From the NCBI GenBank assembly GCA_041395725.1, contig JAWKZW010000001.1, positions 4,822,501 to 4,886,500 of the forward strand: 64,000 nt of DNA, given 5' to 3'. The translations under genes and the position numbers were made by a program. The stretch's first letter is position 1. Each line of letters begins with the position of its first letter. Source of the stretch: Gammaproteobacteria bacterium (GTDB lineage: Bacteria; Pseudomonadota; Gammaproteobacteria; Pseudomonadales; Pseudohongiellaceae). The notes beneath the pieces were generated by a model, which worked only from the letters and a program-made list of their open reading frames with translations, was not told where the DNA came from and searched no databases. This document shows positions 61,115 through 64,000 of the stretch, one piece after another.

Positions 61115-63952
61115 CTATAACAGTCCGGCATCGGGTAACAGAATATAGATGCCCATGACATCTACAGGCAGTTGAGGCTTTACAGAGTAAGTTCCTTTTG
61201 CTTCAGCCGCGTCGCGGGCCCGTCGGTGGTCTTCCAGGACTTCTTGTGCGCGCTTTCCCGCAAGCTGAGCAAACTCTGGCTTCTTCATGCTCAGCCCTTC
61301 CAGCGCGGAAATTAACTCTCTCTCCCTTGCTTCGGGAGTAAGGTTTTTCCCAGGAGTCGCTTGCATAAGTTCAACCACTTGTTTTTTGTCCAGTATCTGC
61401 ATTTCATCACCAACATAGGCGACAGCCATTGCCTCTTCGGAGAGCATGTCGCGACCTGCAGCGTCTGAGTCTGCAGTTCGCTTGATGGTCAGGCGTGAAC
61501 GCAGGCGTAACAAAAATATTGTGGTCTTTTTGGCAACATCCGCTGTCTTGATTACTCCTACGCGCGCGATCAAGTCGGTTTCTTCGCCTGTCATGGCCTG
61601 CTCGGCAAGATAGTCTGCCAAATGACTGACCAGAGGATGAGTTCTGCTAACAAACTCGCAGCCGGCGGCTGAGGGGTAGGCAAAATCGATGCGATTTAGA
61701 TGGGAAAATCCGGCGGTTTCAAGACGCTCTAGGACAGCTCTTGTTAAATGTTTAATCGGCAGCTGATAACCGCCTTTACTTAATCGACTCAGTGGTGCGC
61801 CTAAGCGTTCACAAGCGTTGATTACAAAGCGCCTTACGTCCTCCTCCGACCCTAAAACGGAGAAGGCTTTCTCCCATTCCGGCATAACCTGCTCTGGTGA
61901 CAAGCGTTGTTGTGCAAATACGGTCCTGTTTTTTCGTGCCTTCTCTCGAGCTGATTCCCAGGCAGCTTCCATCTCTTGCACTTCGTCAATGCCATCAAAT
62001 AAGTAAAGTGTTGTCTGCTGACCAGCGCCATCCTTTCTAAGTAATACTGTATTCAGAATCGCCTGGGTAACCCGATTGTCATCTTCAGGCATTGGTACAG
62101 AAACACCAAGCGCCTTTCTGATTGCCTCAGCTTTACGAATAATGACTTGTAAGACGGCACCATCCACCGGATTGTCTTCACCATACAATAATAGAGCCTT
62201 GACTGATTCGGCCTTCTGACCAAACCGGTCTACACGCCCCTCTCGCTGCTCATGCCGAGTGGGGTTCCAGCTAAGGTCATAGTGGATGATCGCAGTGAAC
62301 TGATCTTGCAAGTTGATGCCTTCAGACAAGCAATCTGTAGCTACCAAGATTGGCTCTTTGTCCGATTCTTTAAGACCTTCGATCTTTGTCTCTCGTTCTG
62401 CGGATGTCAGGTTGCCAGTAACGTATATTACCTCGTGGCTTTTGAATTTAGCTGCCAGCTCTTCGGTAATGTACTCGGCCGTGGCGATATAGCGGCAAAA
62501 TATTACGGGTTTATAGCCTTCTTCCAATAATAGTTTTAAATTTCGGATTAGCGATTGAAGTTTCGGGTCGCCACTGCTTTTCAACTTCTTTGCTCTGTTG
62601 ATTAGCTGATTAAGCCGCTCAATGTCCTCTTGCTGAGCCGCACCTGGTTCAACATCATCGAAGGTTAGATCATCATTCACGCCGTCCATGACTGAAGCGT
62701 TGCCCTGTTGCTCTAGGGCGTCCTGCAATTCCTGGTCAGTGACGATCTCATCGGACTTCCCAATAGCGTTATCGAGGCGAGTATTCAATGCGCGAATGGC
62801 AGCATGGGGAGACGATGAGATACAGCGCAGGAGGGCAAGCGCTGCCCACCAGTTCATGCGCACTTTCAGCTGAGCCCCCTCTTCTCGCTCAACTAGCTCA
62901 CGGGCATAATCAAGAACTTCCTGAAAAATATTGTTCCAATCCCCACTAAGCTTATAAGTATCCTCAGCGACGAAACGTTCTGGAAAAAGATTTCCTTCCT
63001 GCCATTCTTTGATATCTTCGCGGCGACGCTGAACAAAATGGTGTGCCAATTTTTGCCTTAGCGGATGATCGGCCCTCATGTCTTCTCGTAGATTAAGAAA
63101 GTCATCCTGCAGTAGTCCCAACAAGTTATAGAAAGCATGCTCATCCCCGCTGTGTGGTGTCGCTGTTAGTAACACCATGTGGCGAAATTTGTCTTCAGAC
63201 AACTGTTTTAGCAGCTCATAGCGCTGTTGGCGCCCCTGCCCGGATCGCGAACAGGTGTGTGCTTCATCGACTATAATAAATTCCGGACATTGTTCAGCGA
63301 AGGCATCCCTGCGAACCTTGCTCTTAATGTAATCGAGCGATACCACAGTAAACGGGTATTCGCTAAAGACCGAGCTCCCTGCAGGCAGACCACGCTCAAG
63401 CCGAGGTGCCGTACTTGACCGAACGACCTCCGCATTGATATGAAACCTATTGAGAAGTTCTTTTTGCCATTGCTCACACAGATGAGGCGGGCAGAGCACA
63501 GAAAGATGAGTGATTTCACCCCGATCAAGCATTTCTCGCGCAATAAGACCGGCCTCGATGGTCTTGCCGATTCCGACGTCATCCGCAATTAACAACCGAA
63601 TAGTGGGCTGTTTAAGGGCCATCATCAACGGTACTAACTGGTAAGCCCTCGGCTCAACAGCAATATTGCCAAAACTTCGATAAGGCCCAGCACCCGCCCT
63701 TAGCTTGAGCATCAGCGCATCCCGTAGCAGTAGCCCCGCCGACTGTGTGCCAGCCTTAGATGGGTCCGGATCAGGAAAGGTCGCTGAAGACACTGGTGAC
63801 GGCTCAAGCGCTGGTATTAGTACTGTGGGGGTATCTTCTCCTGAACCCAACGGTCGCAGATAAAGGACTTCAGCCTCGCTTTCTGGCAAAACGACCCATT
63901 CTCTACCACGGGCAGTGACGATTGAACCTGGTGAGAATTCTGCCCCACTCAT
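61115..63952 (-). CDS. SNF2/RapA-type helicase, DrmD-like
   Basis: The 945-residue protein counts from the ATG at 63952 (MSGAEFSPGS); the frame continues to the window edge but the upstream residues look non-coding. The helicase core has Walker A DDVGIGKT (124-131), DEAH (229-232), LLTATPHSG (262-269) and the C-lobe motifs VIFCRYIATAEY, ATDCLSEGINLQ and QREGRVDRFGQ. The size and partnership with an Eco57I-type methylase match DISARM DrmD. It is first in the operon in this window; genes upstream of it lie beyond 64000. Confidence 0.87.
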   Translation of the reverse strand: MSGAEFSPGSIVTARGREWVVLPESEAEVLYLRPLGSGEDTPTVLIPALEPSPVSSATFPDPDPSKAGTQSAGLLLRDALMLKLRAGAGPYRSFGNIAVEPRAYQLVPLMMALKQPTIRLLIADDVGIGKTIEAGLIAREMLDRGEITHLSVLCPPHLCEQWQKELLNRFHINAEVVRSSTAPRLERGLPAGSSVFSEYPFTVVSLDYIKSKVRRDAFAEQCPEFIIVDEAHTCSRSGQGRQQRYELLKQLSEDKFRHMVLLTATPHSGDEHAFYNLLGLLQDDFLNLREDMRADHPLRQKLAHHFVQRRREDIKEWQEGNLFPERFVAEDTYKLSGDWNNIFQEVLDYARELVEREEGAQLKVRMNWWAALALLRCISSSPHAAIRALNTRLDNAIGKSDEIVTDQELQDALEQQGNASVMDGVNDDLTFDDVEPGAAQQEDIERLNQLINRAKKLKSSGDPKLQSLIRNLKLLLEEGYKPVIFCRYIATAEYITEELAAKFKSHEVIYVTGNLTSAERETKIEGLKESDKEPILVATDCLSEGINLQDQFTAIIHYDLSWNPTRHEQREGRVDRFGQKAESVKALLLYGEDNPVDGAVLQVIIRKAEAIRKALGVSVPMPEDDNRVTQAILNTVLLRKDGAGQQTTLYLFDGIDEVQEMEAAWESAREKARKNRTVFAQQRLSPEQVMPEWEKAFSVLGSEEDVRRFVINACERLGAPLSRLSKGGYQLPIKHLTRAVLERLETAGFSHLNRIDFAYPSAAGCEFVSRTHPLVSHLADYLAEQAMTGEETDLIARVGVIKTADVAKKTTIFLLRLRSRLTIKRTADSDAAGRDMLSEEAMAVAYVGDEMQILDKKQVVELMQATPGKNLTPEARERELISALEGLSMKKPEFAQLAGKRAQEVLEDHRRARDAAEAKGTYSVKPQLPVDVMGIYILLPDAGLL

Positions 63953-63969
63953 GAGCGTGCACCAAAAAT

Positions 63970-63987
63970 ATCGGGATAGCGCCCGAT
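63970..63987 (-). promoter_or_regulatory. Short perfect hairpin upstream of the DrmD-like gene
   Basis: ATCGGG and CCCGAT are separated by 6 bases and followed on the minus strand by ATTTTTGG. It lies 18 bp upstream of the operon's first visible start codon. It could be a weak terminator for an upstream gene, an attenuator or an operator; no -35/-10 was identified before the window ends. Confidence 0.45.
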
Positions 63988-64000
63988 GATATCTGACCAC

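Noticed and set aside
48873..63952. Complete DISARM or BREX system
   Set aside because: drmA, drmB, drmC, pglZ, brxC and brxL are not present; only the DrmD-like and DrmMI-like parts match.
39214..64000. attR copy of the tmRNA 3' end inside the window
   Set aside because: I found no second copy of the T-arm/acceptor sequence; the island continues past the window.

Overview
This window is chromosomal DNA from a gammaproteobacterium, probably a marine or environmental lineage near Pseudomonas and the Cellvibrionales-like groups. That rests on the gene order rrn promoter-tyrS-M23 peptidase-anmK-erpA-bactofilin-argC (recalled as Pseudomonas-like), on hemJ/thiD/thiE/hemL, the grpE-dnaK-dnaJ cluster with recN and fur-bamE, and on ratA, smpB and ssrA lying near each other. 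Bases 1-39213 are GC-rich core genome. From 39214 onward the sequence is visibly AT-richer and is an island inserted at the 3' end of the tmRNA gene. Its right end is not reached by base 64000.

Core part. At the left edge, on the minus strand, a strong rRNA-type promoter and boxA-like leader point to an rRNA operon just outside the window. Then come tyrS; a LysM/M23 cell-wall endopeptidase; anmK; erpA; a bactofilin with a DUF6776-like membrane partner; argC; hemJ; thiD-thiE-hemL; an adenosine-kinase-like PfkB kinase; an NHL beta-propeller protein; and the DnaK chaperone operon behind a near-perfect sigma-32 promoter. After these lie recN; a 172-bp tandem repeat block; fur; bamE; a zinc-type TonB receptor with two small His/Cys proteins; an ArsA-type ATPase with a Cys-Cys-terminal partner; GST; and rnfH and ratA, split by low-complexity DNA and a MITE-like element. 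The core ends with an NSS transporter, an SdpR/SdpI-type module with its own operator, smpB, two secreted unknowns (one with DNA-encoded pentapeptide repeats), two alpha/beta hydrolases, a toxin-antitoxin pair and ssrA.

Island part. A P4-type integrase next to ssrA is followed by alpA (start codon inside a perfect hairpin), a primase-helicase, terS and terL. There are no capsid or tail genes, so this looks like a phage satellite or a stripped prophage. One unknown gene and an intact-ended IS66-family element (2444 bp, 8-bp target duplication, frameshifted tnpA) follow.

Defence operon. Six genes on the minus strand (48873-63952) are nearly contiguous. In transcription order they are a SNF2-type helicase resembling DISARM DrmD; a 238-residue unknown; a 1420-residue Eco57I-type adenine methylase resembling DrmMI; an SF1 helicase with a C-terminal MTES_1575/Vsr-like nuclease; an EVE-domain McrB GTPase; and the McrC nuclease. 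No drmA, drmB or drmC is present. A DISARM-like modification half is therefore joined to a helicase-nuclease and a modification-reading McrBC in one transcription unit. This is the best candidate in the window for an undescribed or little-described system.

The core also holds several families of intergenic palindromic and tandem repeats, some of them inside otherwise conserved operons.
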